This document shows positions 46,709-57,043 of a DNA stretch of 64,000 bases, one piece after another. The position numbers and the translations under genes are program-made. The notes beneath the pieces are model-generated. The model made no database searches. It worked only from the letters and a program-made list of their open reading frames with translations, and was not told where the DNA came from. Every line of letters starts with the position of its first letter. Position 1 is the first letter of the stretch. This DNA comes from Pseudoalteromonas sp. N1230-9 (lineage in GTDB: Bacteria > Pseudomonadota > Gammaproteobacteria > Enterobacterales > Alteromonadaceae), in NCBI RefSeq assembly GCF_032716425.1, contig NZ_CP090419.1:1614001-1678000 (forward strand), in the 5' to 3' direction.

Positions 46709-48733
46709 ATGAGTAAAAAGTTTACGCTCATTCCGTTAGTCGCTGCCCTGTTTTCAGGCTCATTATTGGCCGCTGCAGATAATTTAACTGAAGATGATTT
46801 GCCAGTACTAAAGCAAGAAAGCCAGCATAGTACAGCAAGCAAACGGGTGACAAACTTATTTACTCGTGCACACTATAAACCAATACGTTTTAACGATAGC
46901 TTATCTGAAAAAGTTTTCGAACGTTATATTGAGTCTCTTGACTACAATAAGAGTGTTTTTTTAGCCTCAGACATTGCTTCTTTTGAGCAATATAAAGATC
47001 AGTTTGACAATGCATTGTCGACAGGCAAACTTGGTTTTGCATTTGATATTTTTAACCTGAGCCTAAAACGTCGCTTTGAACGTTACGACTATTCTTTATC
47101 GCTCCTAGAAAAGGAAATGAAGTTTGATAAAGAAGATGAGTACGTGTTTGACCGTGAAGAAGCTAATTGGGCTACAAGCCAAGCTGAGCTTGATGAACTT
47201 TGGCGTCAACGCGTTAAATATGATGCGTTACGTTTAAAAATGACGGGTAAAGATTGGCAAGGAATTAAAGACGTTCTTACCAAGCGCTACCACAATGCGC
47301 AAAAACGTTTAGTGCAAACAAACAGTGAAGATGCTTTCCAAATTGTGATGAATTCATTTGCACGTAGCATCGAAGCACATACTTCTTACTTATCGCCACG
47401 TCGTGCTGAACAGTTTAAGATGGATATGGACCTTGAACTTGAAGGTATAGGTGCCGTTCTTAGCTATGATGAAGATTACACGGTTATTCGTAGTTTAGTG
47501 CCAGGTGGCCCTGCGGATAAATCAGAACAAATCAAAGCCGATGACCGAATTATTGGTGTAGCTCAAGATGGCGAAGAGTTTGTTGATGTGATTGGTTGGC
47601 GTCTTGATGACGTGGTTGACTTAATCAAAGGTCCTAAAGGCACTAAAGTTCGTTTGCAATATTTAAAAGGTGCAGACGCCCATGGTACACCTAAAGTCGT
47701 TGAGATTACGCGTGATAAAATTCGCCTTGAAGACCGCGCAGCTAAATCAGAAGTATTTGAAGCTAAATATTCAGACTTAACCAGTAAAATTGGTGTGATT
47801 GAAATACCAGGTTTCTACAATAACTTGTCGCAAGACGTTAAAGTTGAAATAGCTAAGTTAAAAGAAGCTAAGGTTGATGGTATTATTATCGATTTGCGTC
47901 AAAACGGTGGTGGTTCTTTATACGAAGCAACTCAGTTGTCAGGTTTATTTATTGATCAAGGACCCGTGGTACAAATCCACACTTTAAATAATCGAATTGA
48001 AGAGCAAAAAGACCGCGATGGTGTCACTTTTTATGATGGTCCATTAACCGTTTTGGTTGATCGATACAGTGCTTCAGCATCTGAAATATTCGCAGCTGCA
48101 ATGCAAGACTATGGTCGTGCAATTGTCATTGGTGAGCAAACCTTTGGTAAAGGTACAGTACAACAGCATAAACCACTTGGTCGTGCTTATGACTTATATG
48201 ATCACCCATTAGGTAGCGTACAGTACACAATTGCTAAATTCTATCGTATTAATGGTGGTAGTACTCAGCATAAAGGTGTGATACCAGATGTATCGTTCCC
48301 ATCGGCAATCGATCCAGCGGATTGGGGCGAAAGCCAACAAGACAACGCGTTACCGTGGGATAGTATCATTCGTGCTAAATACAACTCTGTTGATAACCTA
48401 GAGCCTGCAATTGCGTATGTGAATAAGTTACATGATACACGTATTGCGAGCGAGCCAGAGTTCGGTTACGTATTTGATGACATTAAGCGTTATCAACAAG
48501 AGAAAGATCGTAAAACAATTTCACTGGTTGAAGCCGCTCGTATTAAAGAGAAAGATGAAGGTGAAGAACGAGCACTTGAGCGTGCCAATGAACGCTTAGT
48601 TCGCCTAGGTGAAAAGCCGGTAGAGAACTTAGACGATTTACCTGACACCTTAGATGATCTTGACCCATTTTTGGAAGAAGCGGCATTAATCACGCAAGAT
48701 TACATCAAGTACGGCCGTATCGCGAAAAAATAA
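46709..48733 (+). CDS. prc: Tail-specific carboxy-terminal protease Prc
   Basis: A periplasmic protease that degrades substrates with non-polar C-termini and matures or turns over envelope proteins. Signal peptide MSKKFTLIPLVAALFSGSLL, followed by the helical N-domain, a PDZ domain (residues ~235-330, LELEGIGAVLSYDEDYTVIR), and the S41 core with the serine in YSASASEIFAAAMQDYGR (near 454-458) and the lysine in FGKGTVQQ. AAAGGAGTTGTGT supports the ATG at 46709. It forms the end of the msrC-proQ-prc transcript. Confidence 0.96.
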   Translation: MSKKFTLIPLVAALFSGSLLAAADNLTEDDLPVLKQESQHSTASKRVTNLFTRAHYKPIRFNDSLSEKVFERYIESLDYNKSVFLASDIASFEQYKDQFDNALSTGKLGFAFDIFNLSLKRRFERYDYSLSLLEKEMKFDKEDEYVFDREEANWATSQAELDELWRQRVKYDALRLKMTGKDWQGIKDVLTKRYHNAQKRLVQTNSEDAFQIVMNSFARSIEAHTSYLSPRRAEQFKMDMDLELEGIGAVLSYDEDYTVIRSLVPGGPADKSEQIKADDRIIGVAQDGEEFVDVIGWRLDDVVDLIKGPKGTKVRLQYLKGADAHGTPKVVEITRDKIRLEDRAAKSEVFEAKYSDLTSKIGVIEIPGFYNNLSQDVKVEIAKLKEAKVDGIIIDLRQNGGGSLYEATQLSGLFIDQGPVVQIHTLNNRIEEQKDRDGVTFYDGPLTVLVDRYSASASEIFAAAMQDYGRAIVIGEQTFGKGTVQQHKPLGRAYDLYDHPLGSVQYTIAKFYRINGGSTQHKGVIPDVSFPSAIDPADWGESQQDNALPWDSIIRAKYNSVDNLEPAIAYVNKLHDTRIASEPEFGYVFDDIKRYQQEKDRKTISLVEAARIKEKDEGEERALERANERLVRLGEKPVENLDDLPDTLDDLDPFLEEAALITQDYIKYGRIAKK

Positions 48734-48753
48734 ATACTTACTTATGATTAATA

Positions 48754-48777
48754 AAAAGGCGCTTAGGCGCCTTTTTT
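48754..48777 (+). terminator. Rho-independent terminator after prc
   Basis: Stem AAAAGGCGC / GCGCCTTTT with a TTAG loop followed by TTT. Confidence 0.88.
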
Positions 48778-48902
48778 GCTACCTAAAACAGGTCAGCTTG
48801 TTATAATTGGACAATCTGGCTGTCAAAAAAGCCACTGAAGTTTTGCGTCAAGCTTACAATAATAATTAAACACGCCACATAAGACGTGTAGGAGACTATC
48901 TT

Positions 48903-50381
48903 TTGAATTCTATTGAAGAAAAGCCGATCAAGCAGGCTAGTTTTTTAGATGCTTTGATCCCAATTACTGTGCTTGTGTGCCTTTTAGGCGCTGCTGTTTA
49001 TTTGTTTGGTGATAATTCGTCATCAGGTCCTAACCAAATTGCATTATTGTTCGCTACTTTTACAGCGGCTTTAATTGGTTTAAAAAATGGCTATACATGG
49101 AAAAAACTTGAACAAGCCATGATTGAAGGGATCACTTTATCCCTTGGTGCAATTATTATCTTGCTTATGGTTGGTGCTTTAATTGGTACTTGGTTATTAT
49201 CCGGTACTGTACCCACCCTTATTTACTATGGCCTTCAAATCATTAATCCAAGTTGGTTTTATGCTGCCAGTTGTTTAATCTGTGGCATTGTAGCTATGAG
49301 TATTGGTAGTTCATGGACCACAGCTGCAACTATTGGTGTGGCGTTATTAGGTGTTGCAACTGGTCTTGGTCTTGAGCAAGTTGTTACTGCTGGTGCTGTT
49401 ATTTCTGGTGCATACTTTGGTGATAAGTTAAGCCCTCTTTCAGAAACCACAAACTTAGCACCTGCAGTAGCCGGTGCCGATTTATTTGACCATATTCACC
49501 ATATGCTTTGGACAACGGTACCAAGCTTTATCATCGCTTTAATTATTTTTATCTTTATGGGCTTTAATGCCGGTGGCTCAACTGAGGCAGGGCGTATTGA
49601 AGAAATTGTCAATTTACTGGAACAAAACTTCAACATTGGTTTTGAAATGCTAGTGCCCTTAGCTGTGCTGCTATTTTTAGCTATTCGTAAAATGCCAGCT
49701 TTTCCTGCTATATCAATCGGTGCTGTGCTTGGTGCTATTTGGGCAATGCTATTTCAATCAGATTTAATTAGCAGCCAAATTGATGCATCACAAGGTGAAA
49801 TTATTGGCTATTTTAAACTAGTATGGACCACTTTTTTCGATGGGTTTAGTATCGATACTGGTGATGAAAAAATGGATTCATTGCTCAGTGGTGGTGGTAT
49901 GGCTGGCATGTTAACGACTACATGGTTAATTATGACTGCGCTTATGTTTGGTGCCATTATGGAAAAAACGGGCTTACTTGATATGTTCGTAAAGAGCATC
50001 TTAAAAATAGCGAAGAGTACCGGCTCGCTTATTACCGCAACGATTGCTACGTGTATCGGTACAAATGCGGTAGCAGCTGATCAATATATTGCCATTGTCG
50101 TGCCTGGCCGCATGTTTAAAGAAGAATATGAAAAACGTGGTTTAAAGCCGGTTAACTTATCACGCACCTTAGAAGATGGCGGAACGATAACTAGTCCATT
50201 GATCCCCTGGAATACTTGTGGTGCGTATATGCAAAGTGTTTTATTAATCAATCCATTTGATTATGCACTGTATGCTTTCTTTAATTTAATTAATCCGTTC
50301 CTAGCGGTTATTTATGCTTATTTGGGAATTAAGATTTTACGCATTACCCCAAAACATGCGAAACCAAGCACTGTTGAATAA
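48903..50381 (+). CDS. nhaC: Na+/H+ antiporter, NhaC family
   Basis: A 492-residue inner-membrane protein with about 11-12 helices. GAYFGDKLSPLSETTNLAPA is the NhaC signature, followed by a repeat-like counterpart in the second half (GTNAVAADQYIAIVVPGR, LEDGGTITSPLIPWNTCGAY). Exports Na+ in exchange for protons, useful in seawater. TTG 48903 is chosen because AGGAG is 8 nt before it. Monocistronic. Confidence 0.92.
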   Translation: MNSIEEKPIKQASFLDALIPITVLVCLLGAAVYLFGDNSSSGPNQIALLFATFTAALIGLKNGYTWKKLEQAMIEGITLSLGAIIILLMVGALIGTWLLSGTVPTLIYYGLQIINPSWFYAASCLICGIVAMSIGSSWTTAATIGVALLGVATGLGLEQVVTAGAVISGAYFGDKLSPLSETTNLAPAVAGADLFDHIHHMLWTTVPSFIIALIIFIFMGFNAGGSTEAGRIEEIVNLLEQNFNIGFEMLVPLAVLLFLAIRKMPAFPAISIGAVLGAIWAMLFQSDLISSQIDASQGEIIGYFKLVWTTFFDGFSIDTGDEKMDSLLSGGGMAGMLTTTWLIMTALMFGAIMEKTGLLDMFVKSILKIAKSTGSLITATIATCIGTNAVAADQYIAIVVPGRMFKEEYEKRGLKPVNLSRTLEDGGTITSPLIPWNTCGAYMQSVLLINPFDYALYAFFNLINPFLAVIYAYLGIKILRITPKHAKPSTVE

Positions 50382-50423
50382 TAACGTAAGGCCCTACAGA
50401 AGTGGGGCCATTTGGAGCCTTTT

Positions 50424-53018
50424 ATGTCTGTAACGAATAAACCTCAAGCTCAATATCTAAAAGATTACCAATCCCCACAATTTTCAATTCACCATATCGA
50501 TTTACGCTTCGAATTAGCACCATTAAAAACCACAGTGCAATCGACAATGACGATGAGTCGTACGGATAATACCGAGGCCGACCTAATATTAGATGGTGTG
50601 GATTTAGTGCTTATTTCATTATCTGTAAATAATGAACAATACGATGATTATACACTTGAAGATGAAAAGCTGATTATCCATCATTTACCTGACAGCTTTA
50701 CACTTAAAATAGAAAATCATATTGATCCACAAACAAATACATCACTTGAAGGGTTGTATTTATCTGGCGGTGCGTATTGCACGCAATGTGAAGCGCAAGG
50801 TTTTAGAAAAATTACGTATTACATGGATCGCCCTGATATTTTAGCCAGCTTTGATGTCACCATTATCGCGGACCAGAAATACACTCATTTATTATCAAAT
50901 GGTAATCAAATTGACGCTGGCACATTGGATGACGGTCGTCATTTTGTAAAATGGCAAGACCCATTCAAAAAACCAAGTTACTTGTTCGCTTTAGTAGCAG
51001 GGGATTTTGATGTTTTGCGTGACCAGTACACAACTAAGTCTGGTCGTAACGTAGAGCTGGCATTATTTGTCGATAAAGGAAATTTAGCTAAAACTCCGCA
51101 TGCAATGTCTTCACTTAAAAAGTCAATGCAGTGGGATGAAGAGCGTTTTAATCTTGAGTATGACCTAGATATATACATGATTGTTGCTGTCGACTTTTTT
51201 AATATGGGGGCGATGGAAAATAAAGGGCTAAATATCTTTAATAGCAAATGCGTACTTGCCAACCAAGAGACGGCCACAGATAAAGATTACCATACCATTG
51301 AGTCTATCGTTGGCCATGAGTATTTTCATAACTGGACCGGTAACCGTGTAACGTGTCGAGATTGGTTCCAGCTATCATTAAAAGAAGGCTTAACGGTCTT
51401 TCGTGACCAAGAATTTAGTAGTGATTTAGGCTCACGAGCACTTAACCGAATTGACGCGGTTAAGGTTATGCGTACTCACCAGTTTAGCGAAGATGCTGGG
51501 CCTATGGCGCACCCAATTCGTCCTGAAAAAGTGATTGAAATGAATAATTTCTACACTGTTACAGTCTATGACAAAGGCGCTGAAGTTATTCGTATGATGC
51601 ACACTTTATTGGGCGAAGAGAAGTTCCAGCAAGGCATGTCACTCTATTTCGAACGTCATGATGGACAAGCTGTGACCTGTGATGACTTTGTCGCTGCTAT
51701 GAATGATGCGTCAGGCATTGATTTAAGCCAATTTAAACGTTGGTATAGTCAAGCTGGCACTCCAAAACTGAATGTTGAGCAACAGTACAATAGCGAAAAA
51801 CAAACGTTTACTTTAACAATTGAGCAATTCGCACCAGACAATCAACCTGAGAATGATCTGTTGCATATTCCATTTGCTATTGAATTATTGAATCCGGCGG
51901 GGGAGTCATTACCACTGGTAGTTAATGATCAAGCCCATGATTCAGTATTGAATGTGACTAAACAGAAGCAACAATTTGTTTTTGAAGGACTCGCTGAGCG
52001 ACCTGTTGCTGTTCTATTGGAAGACTTCTCGGCCCCTTGTATTGTCAATCAATCTAGTTCGGCTGAGGATTTGCTGCATATAATGCGTTTTGCTCGTAGT
52101 GACTTCTCTCGCTGGGATGCGCAACAACGTCTTTTGACCAATGAAATTAAAACAGCGATTTCGTCGGGTAATAACGAGTTATCGCCGTCGGTTATTAATA
52201 CATTCGATACGCTTATTACTAAGCGTGAAGGTGATTTAGCATTGATTGCTGAATTACTTAAGTTACCAAGCTACGATACCCTGGCTGCTGAATACAAAGT
52301 CATTCCTGTTGATAATATTATTGATGTATTAAATGCGTTTGAAAAACAAATTGCATCGAGTCTTTCAGAGTCCTTAACGAATTGTTATCAATCACTCGAA
52401 GATGATGGGTCAACGTCTGCTGACGCTGTTGCGGTGCGAGCATTAAAACAAGTTTGTTTGCATTACTTAGCTAAAACACCTGATCCAGCTATCAATGAGC
52501 TAATCATTGAAGCTGCAAATAGCGCGAATATGACAAATGTGCTCGCGTCACTGGGTGCTGTGGTGAAAGCAAATCATTCTCTTGGCGAGCGTTTATTGAG
52601 TGAATTTGATGCCAAGTGGCGTCATGATGTACTGGTAATGGATAAGTGGTTTGCCTTACAGGCGATGAATGATACTGATACCTGTATCGATGAAATTAAA
52701 GGTTTATATGAGCACCCAAGTTTTGATTTTGGCAACCCTAACCGTGTTCGAGCATTAGTGGGTAGTTTTAGTCATTTTAATATTACGCAATTTCATCGTG
52801 CAGATGGCAAGGGCTATCAGTTATTGGGTGATCTATTGGTTAAGCTTAATGAAATAAACCCACAGAATGCGTCAAGAATGTTGACACCTTTCATGTCATG
52901 GCGTCGCTATGACGACAATCGTTCAGCGGCGATGAAGGCACAACTTACTCGGCTAGCGTCATTGGATGGTTTAAGTGACGACTTATATGAAAAAGTAGAG
53001 AAGGCACTTGCTAGTTAA
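50424..53018 (+). CDS. pepN: Aminopeptidase N (M1 family)
   Basis: A broad-specificity cytoplasmic zinc aminopeptidase. About 864 residues, with the substrate-binding GAMEN motif at 262-266 and the zinc site HEYFHNWTGNRVT beginning at H298 with the third ligand E in a downstream LKEGLTVFRDQE. The C-terminal helical superhelix (DUF3458-type) is complete. ATG 50424 follows GGAG by 7 nt and is preferred to the TTG at 50412. Its stop overlaps the next gene. Confidence 0.96.
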   Translation: MSVTNKPQAQYLKDYQSPQFSIHHIDLRFELAPLKTTVQSTMTMSRTDNTEADLILDGVDLVLISLSVNNEQYDDYTLEDEKLIIHHLPDSFTLKIENHIDPQTNTSLEGLYLSGGAYCTQCEAQGFRKITYYMDRPDILASFDVTIIADQKYTHLLSNGNQIDAGTLDDGRHFVKWQDPFKKPSYLFALVAGDFDVLRDQYTTKSGRNVELALFVDKGNLAKTPHAMSSLKKSMQWDEERFNLEYDLDIYMIVAVDFFNMGAMENKGLNIFNSKCVLANQETATDKDYHTIESIVGHEYFHNWTGNRVTCRDWFQLSLKEGLTVFRDQEFSSDLGSRALNRIDAVKVMRTHQFSEDAGPMAHPIRPEKVIEMNNFYTVTVYDKGAEVIRMMHTLLGEEKFQQGMSLYFERHDGQAVTCDDFVAAMNDASGIDLSQFKRWYSQAGTPKLNVEQQYNSEKQTFTLTIEQFAPDNQPENDLLHIPFAIELLNPAGESLPLVVNDQAHDSVLNVTKQKQQFVFEGLAERPVAVLLEDFSAPCIVNQSSSAEDLLHIMRFARSDFSRWDAQQRLLTNEIKTAISSGNNELSPSVINTFDTLITKREGDLALIAELLKLPSYDTLAAEYKVIPVDNIIDVLNAFEKQIASSLSESLTNCYQSLEDDGSTSADAVAVRALKQVCLHYLAKTPDPAINELIIEAANSANMTNVLASLGAVVKANHSLGERLLSEFDAKWRHDVLVMDKWFALQAMNDTDTCIDEIKGLYEHPSFDFGNPNRVRALVGSFSHFNITQFHRADGKGYQLLGDLLVKLNEINPQNASRMLTPFMSWRRYDDNRSAAMKAQLTRLASLDGLSDDLYEKVEKALAS

Positions 53019-53239
53019 TGAACGAATACTATTTTTCGCTCTACCTGAGTTACTCTAAATGTTTAGATTATTATCATGGTAAATATAAATCAGTCCAAGT
53101 GACGGAAGATGGTGGTAAAACAGTTCGTTTCGATGCTGAACATTTGCGTCCTTTTATTTCTTCGATAGGAATAAGAGGGCGCTTTAGGCTGATACTCACT
53201 GAGCAAAACAGATTCCTTAAACTTGAGAAAGTCAGCTAA
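53018..53239 (+). CDS. DUF2835 family protein
   Basis: A 73-residue protein of a small gammaproteobacterial family of unknown function, typically found behind pepN. YYFSLYLSYSKCLDYYHGKYK and RFDAEHLRPFISSIGIRGRF are the conserved parts. It starts in the TAATG of pepN, so is translationally coupled to it. Confidence 0.85.
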   Translation: MNEYYFSLYLSYSKCLDYYHGKYKSVQVTEDGGKTVRFDAEHLRPFISSIGIRGRFRLILTEQNRFLKLEKVS

Positions 53240-53269
53240 AAGCATGAAATCTAATTTATAACTCTTCTT

Positions 53270-53308
53270 CAAAGTACGGTATTTTGTTCTAAAATTAACC
53301 GTACTTTG
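53270..53308. repeat. Long inverted repeat after pepN-DUF2835
   Basis: CAAAGTACGGT (53270-53280) and ACCGTACTTTG (53298-53308) are perfectly complementary; ATTTT / AAAAT inside adds five more pairs after a TA bulge, with a GTTCT loop. No T-run follows, so it may end the upstream transcript only weakly or act on RNA. Confidence 0.7.
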
Positions 53309-53352
53309 CTGTCCCCAATTAACTAAATTTATTATATTTTTGTTAATTCGGT

Positions 53353-53381
53353 TTGTTCTATTGTTAATTTACGTGTATAAA
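53353..53381 (+). promoter_or_regulatory. Candidate promoter for the DUF1302-DUF1329 genes
   Basis: TTGTTC (53353-53358) and TATAAA (53376-53381) are 17 nt apart. The implied 5' leader is about 160 nt and contains TGACGT (53392-53397) / ACGTCA (53413-53418). The remainder of the 310-bp gap from 53240 to 53549 is AT-rich with no gene seen. Confidence 0.4.
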
Positions 53382-53549
53382 TTATCTGGTATGACGTCTT
53401 ACCAATGCGTAAACGTCACATAATTAAATAAATATTAACCGATTGAACGCGTTCTATATTGTATTTTTACTATTTCGCTTCTATCGTTAGAAAGATACTA
53501 AAAACAACAATTTGATCACAAAACAACCCGTTACAGGGGGATGAACACA

Positions 53550-55634
53550 ATGATAAAACGCTCGCTTTTTGTTAAAAACAAAATAGCACTGGGGCTTGCG
53601 GCAGCAACCCTTGGGCTTTCAAGCACTGCTTTGCACGCGGCAACTTTTGAGTTAGGGGATTTTGACGTCCGTTTTGACTCTAGTTTTTCTTATGGACAGA
53701 GCATTCGTGTTGAAGACCGCGACTTTCAGCATATAGGTAAAAGTAATAATCCGTCATTCGATTGGACCGGCTATCACTCAGCTTTAAATCCTATCTACTC
53801 GTCTGCGGATGTTTGGAACCAGCCAGGTGCATATTCAAATAACGGTGATGCTGGTAACTTAAACTTCGATAGTGGCGATTCGTTTTCAAAGCTATTAAAA
53901 GGCAACCACGAGTTATCAATTAGCAAAGATAACTATGGCTTCTTCACACGCTTCATGTATTTCTATGATTTTGCTTTGATGGATGGCGACTTCGCTTATA
54001 ACAATCCAACTTCAGGGCAAAAAGTCGATCCATGTGATGATGACGATACTAAAGAACAAGTGTGTGCGGACCTGCGACTTTTAGATGCCTACGTTTGGGC
54101 TAACTTCGATTTAAATGAAGGGCGTAACCCGCTATCTATCCGTTTAGGTCAACAAGTCGTAAACTGGGGTGAAAGTACACTGATCTCTCATGGTATTAAT
54201 GTCAACCCAGTTGATATTGATCGCCTTAAAGCACCTGGTGCTGAGCTTAAAGAAGCGTTTATCCCTGTGGGCATGCTTTGGGCATCGCTCGGTATTACCG
54301 ATAACCTTACTTTGGAAGGGTTTTATCAGTACGAGTGGCACGAGACACGTCTTCCTGCTGCGGGTACTTACTTCTCAACCAATGATTTTGCATCAGAGAA
54401 TGGTTACCAACAAAATATCCAACTTGGTTTTACCTCAAACCCTGACATTGATTTAGCATTTTTAACAGAAAGCTTAAATAGTTTAGATGACATTGTGCGC
54501 TCGCAAGGAGTCGATCCTACATCAGCGCAAGGCCAAGCGATGATGGCACAGCTGTACTTAGCTTACCCAACTAAAGTGGCGTTAAAAGGTAAGGGCAACG
54601 CAGGTAAGAGTGAGCCTGATGATGGTGGTCAATATGGTTTACGTTTAGGTATGTTTTTACCTGAGCTAAATGATACTGAAGTTGCGTTATATCACATCAA
54701 CTATCATAGCCGTCGTCCGGTAATATCAGGTCAAGTTTCTAATTTTACAAGCGCAGCAATCGCGTCTGATATTGGTATGTTACTTAGCACTGAAATTACT
54801 GAAGACAATGTAACTGGCTTACAAGCGTTTACTAAGGGCCAATTAGAATACCCTGAAGATATTAAGCTTTACGGTTTAAGCTTTAATACTTCGTTAGGCG
54901 AAACCGCATTTGCGGGTGAGTTTGCCTTCCGTCAAGATGAGCCTTTGCAAATTGATGACGTAGAGTTACTTTATGCTGGTATGCCTGAGCAATTAGCTGT
55001 TGCAGGTATCCGCCCTGATTTTGCTGGTATCTCACAAATGAGCCCAGGTGATGCAACAAGCGTTGTCGGTCCTGGTGAATTAGCACAAGGCTTTATTTTA
55101 CGTAATACTGCGCAATTGCAATTCACGGCGACTCATTTATTTGGTCCATCTTTAGGTGCTGATAGCTGGGCTGTGGTCGGTGAAATTGGTGGTGTACGAA
55201 TTAATAATATGCCGGAATATGATGAGCTTCGTTTAAACGTGGCAGGTACAGGGCGTAGTGGCGTTATCCAAGGTCCATTGGCTGACGATTATTCTACATT
55301 GCACTTAGGTCTTTCTAATGGCCCAGAGACAAACCCTTTCCCAACTGCATCAGCGTGGGGCTACCGTTTAATCGCAAAGGGTGATTATTTCAATATCTTT
55401 AACGGTGTGAACTTTTCCCCTCGTTTTGTATTTTCACATGACGTGAATGGTATTACACCAGACCCAATGTTCTTATTTGTTGAAGACCGTAAATCACTCG
55501 GTGTAACTATGAACTTCAACTATCAAAATGCGTGGTCGTTCGACTTTAGCTACAACTCATTCTGGGGTGGTGGCGCGACGAATACATTCTCTGACCGCGA
55601 TTATGTTTCTTTCAATATCAAATATTCAATTTAA
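53550..55634 (+). CDS. DUF1302 family outer-membrane beta-barrel protein
   Basis: About 694 residues with signal peptide IKRSLFVKNKIALGLAAAT and cleavage near ALHA. The mature protein is rich in alternating hydrophobic residues and ends in an aromatic-type strand (YVSFNIKYSI), typical of outer-membrane barrels. DUF1302 members occur in gene sets for uptake or export of hydrophobic compounds such as steroids and alkyl esters. ATG 53550 is preferred because AGGGGG lies 9 nt before it. DUF1329 follows after 9 nt. Confidence 0.88.
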   Translation: MIKRSLFVKNKIALGLAAATLGLSSTALHAATFELGDFDVRFDSSFSYGQSIRVEDRDFQHIGKSNNPSFDWTGYHSALNPIYSSADVWNQPGAYSNNGDAGNLNFDSGDSFSKLLKGNHELSISKDNYGFFTRFMYFYDFALMDGDFAYNNPTSGQKVDPCDDDDTKEQVCADLRLLDAYVWANFDLNEGRNPLSIRLGQQVVNWGESTLISHGINVNPVDIDRLKAPGAELKEAFIPVGMLWASLGITDNLTLEGFYQYEWHETRLPAAGTYFSTNDFASENGYQQNIQLGFTSNPDIDLAFLTESLNSLDDIVRSQGVDPTSAQGQAMMAQLYLAYPTKVALKGKGNAGKSEPDDGGQYGLRLGMFLPELNDTEVALYHINYHSRRPVISGQVSNFTSAAIASDIGMLLSTEITEDNVTGLQAFTKGQLEYPEDIKLYGLSFNTSLGETAFAGEFAFRQDEPLQIDDVELLYAGMPEQLAVAGIRPDFAGISQMSPGDATSVVGPGELAQGFILRNTAQLQFTATHLFGPSLGADSWAVVGEIGGVRINNMPEYDELRLNVAGTGRSGVIQGPLADDYSTLHLGLSNGPETNPFPTASAWGYRLIAKGDYFNIFNGVNFSPRFVFSHDVNGITPDPMFLFVEDRKSLGVTMNFNYQNAWSFDFSYNSFWGGGATNTFSDRDYVSFNIKYSI

Positions 55635-55643
55635 GGGTAAATT

Positions 55644-57011
55644 ATGATTATTAGAAAACCTACCCTCATTGCTGCAGCTTTTTGCAGTGTTTTCGCAAGC
55701 TCAAGTGTACTTGCAAAAATTACCGCTGATGAAGCAGCACGTTTAGGTAATGATTTAACACCAATCGGTGCAGAGAAAGCGGCGAATAAAGATGGTTCTA
55801 TTCCAGCTTGGACAGGGGGAATTACAACACCTCCTGCTAGTTATAAAGCGGGAATGCACCACCCAGACCCATACGCTGAAGATAAAGTTTTATTTACCAT
55901 TGATAAGTCAAACGTAGATAAATACAAAGAATACCTAAGCCCTGGTCAAATTGAACTATTCAAAACATACCCTGATACGTTCAAAATGAATATTTATCAA
56001 ACTCGCCGTAGCGCTTCTTATCCTCAGTTTGTTTATGATGCAACTAAAAAATATGCAACGACAGCTGAGTTGGTTGAAGGTGGTAATGGTATTAAAAACA
56101 CGGCGGTTGGTGTACCGTTTCCTATTCCTAAGGACGGCTTAGAGGCTATCTGGAATCATCTATTACGTTTTAGAGGTTTATCTATTGAACGTTTTGGTGG
56201 ACAAGCTGCACCAACAGCATCAGGCTCATATAATTATGTTGGCTTTGATGAGCAACTATTAGTTGAGTATTCAGATCCAAAAGCGACACCTGAAAAACTT
56301 CAAGAATCAAACATTCTATTCAAGTTTAAGCAAAAAGTAACAGAACCTGCACGTCTTGCTGGTACTGCATTACTTGTCCATGAAACCATGGACCAAATTT
56401 TAACACCTCGTCAAGCGTGGACTTATAACTCTGGTCAGCGTCGTGTTCGTCGTGCGCCAAATGTGGCATATGATGCACCAGGTACTGCAGCAGATAGTTT
56501 ACGTACTACCGATGACTTCGATATGTTTAATGGTTCACCAAACCGTTATAACTGGACGTTAAAAGGTAAGCAGGAGCTTTATATTCCATATAACAGCTAC
56601 AAACTGCACAGCGATAAGCTTGAATACGATGATATCTTGCAAGCAGGTCATATCAACCCTGAATACGTTCGTTATGAGAAGCACCGTGTTTGGGTTGTTG
56701 AAGCTAACTTAAAAGAGGGCACTCGTCACATTTATAAAAAACGTGTGTTCTATATTGATGAAGACAGCTGGCAAGTTCACGTAGCAGATATATATGATAA
56801 TCGTGACCAAATGTATCGTGTGGCGATGGCCCATGGCCTAAACTACTATGAAGTACCAACTCACTGGAGTACCTTAGAAGTTTACCATGATCTTAATTCA
56901 CGTCGTTATTTGGCAATTGGTTTAGATAACCAAGAGAAGATGTATGACTTCTCACAATCATTTAACGATAACGAGTTTACGTCAAGCGCACTTCGCCGCG
57001 AAGGCCGTTAA
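55644..57011 (+). CDS. DUF1329 family periplasmic or outer-membrane lipid-handling protein
   Basis: A 455-residue exported protein (signal IRKPTLIAAAFCSVFASSSVL, cleaved near LAK). DUF1329 is thought, from fold comparison, to resemble the LolA/LolB lipoprotein carriers with a hydrophobic cavity. Conserved parts are LGNDLTPIGAEKAANKDGSI and IPYNSYKLHSDKLEYDDILQ, plus KKRVFYIDEDSWQVHVAD. It follows the DUF1302 gene and is always paired with it in the known gene sets. Confidence 0.87.
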   Translation: MIIRKPTLIAAAFCSVFASSSVLAKITADEAARLGNDLTPIGAEKAANKDGSIPAWTGGITTPPASYKAGMHHPDPYAEDKVLFTIDKSNVDKYKEYLSPGQIELFKTYPDTFKMNIYQTRRSASYPQFVYDATKKYATTAELVEGGNGIKNTAVGVPFPIPKDGLEAIWNHLLRFRGLSIERFGGQAAPTASGSYNYVGFDEQLLVEYSDPKATPEKLQESNILFKFKQKVTEPARLAGTALLVHETMDQILTPRQAWTYNSGQRRVRRAPNVAYDAPGTAADSLRTTDDFDMFNGSPNRYNWTLKGKQELYIPYNSYKLHSDKLEYDDILQAGHINPEYVRYEKHRVWVVEANLKEGTRHIYKKRVFYIDEDSWQVHVADIYDNRDQMYRVAMAHGLNYYEVPTHWSTLEVYHDLNSRRYLAIGLDNQEKMYDFSQSFNDNEFTSSALRREGR

Positions 57012-57019
57012 TCCAAATA

Positions 57020-57043
57020 GGCACCTGTTTTATCAGGTGCCTT
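57020..57043 (+). terminator. Hairpin between the DUF1329 and YCF48 genes
   Basis: 9-bp stem AGGCACCTG / CAGGTGCCT with a TTTTAT loop and a short TT tail. It may terminate part of the transcripts, letting the two outer-envelope genes be made in excess over the downstream pair. Confidence 0.6.
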
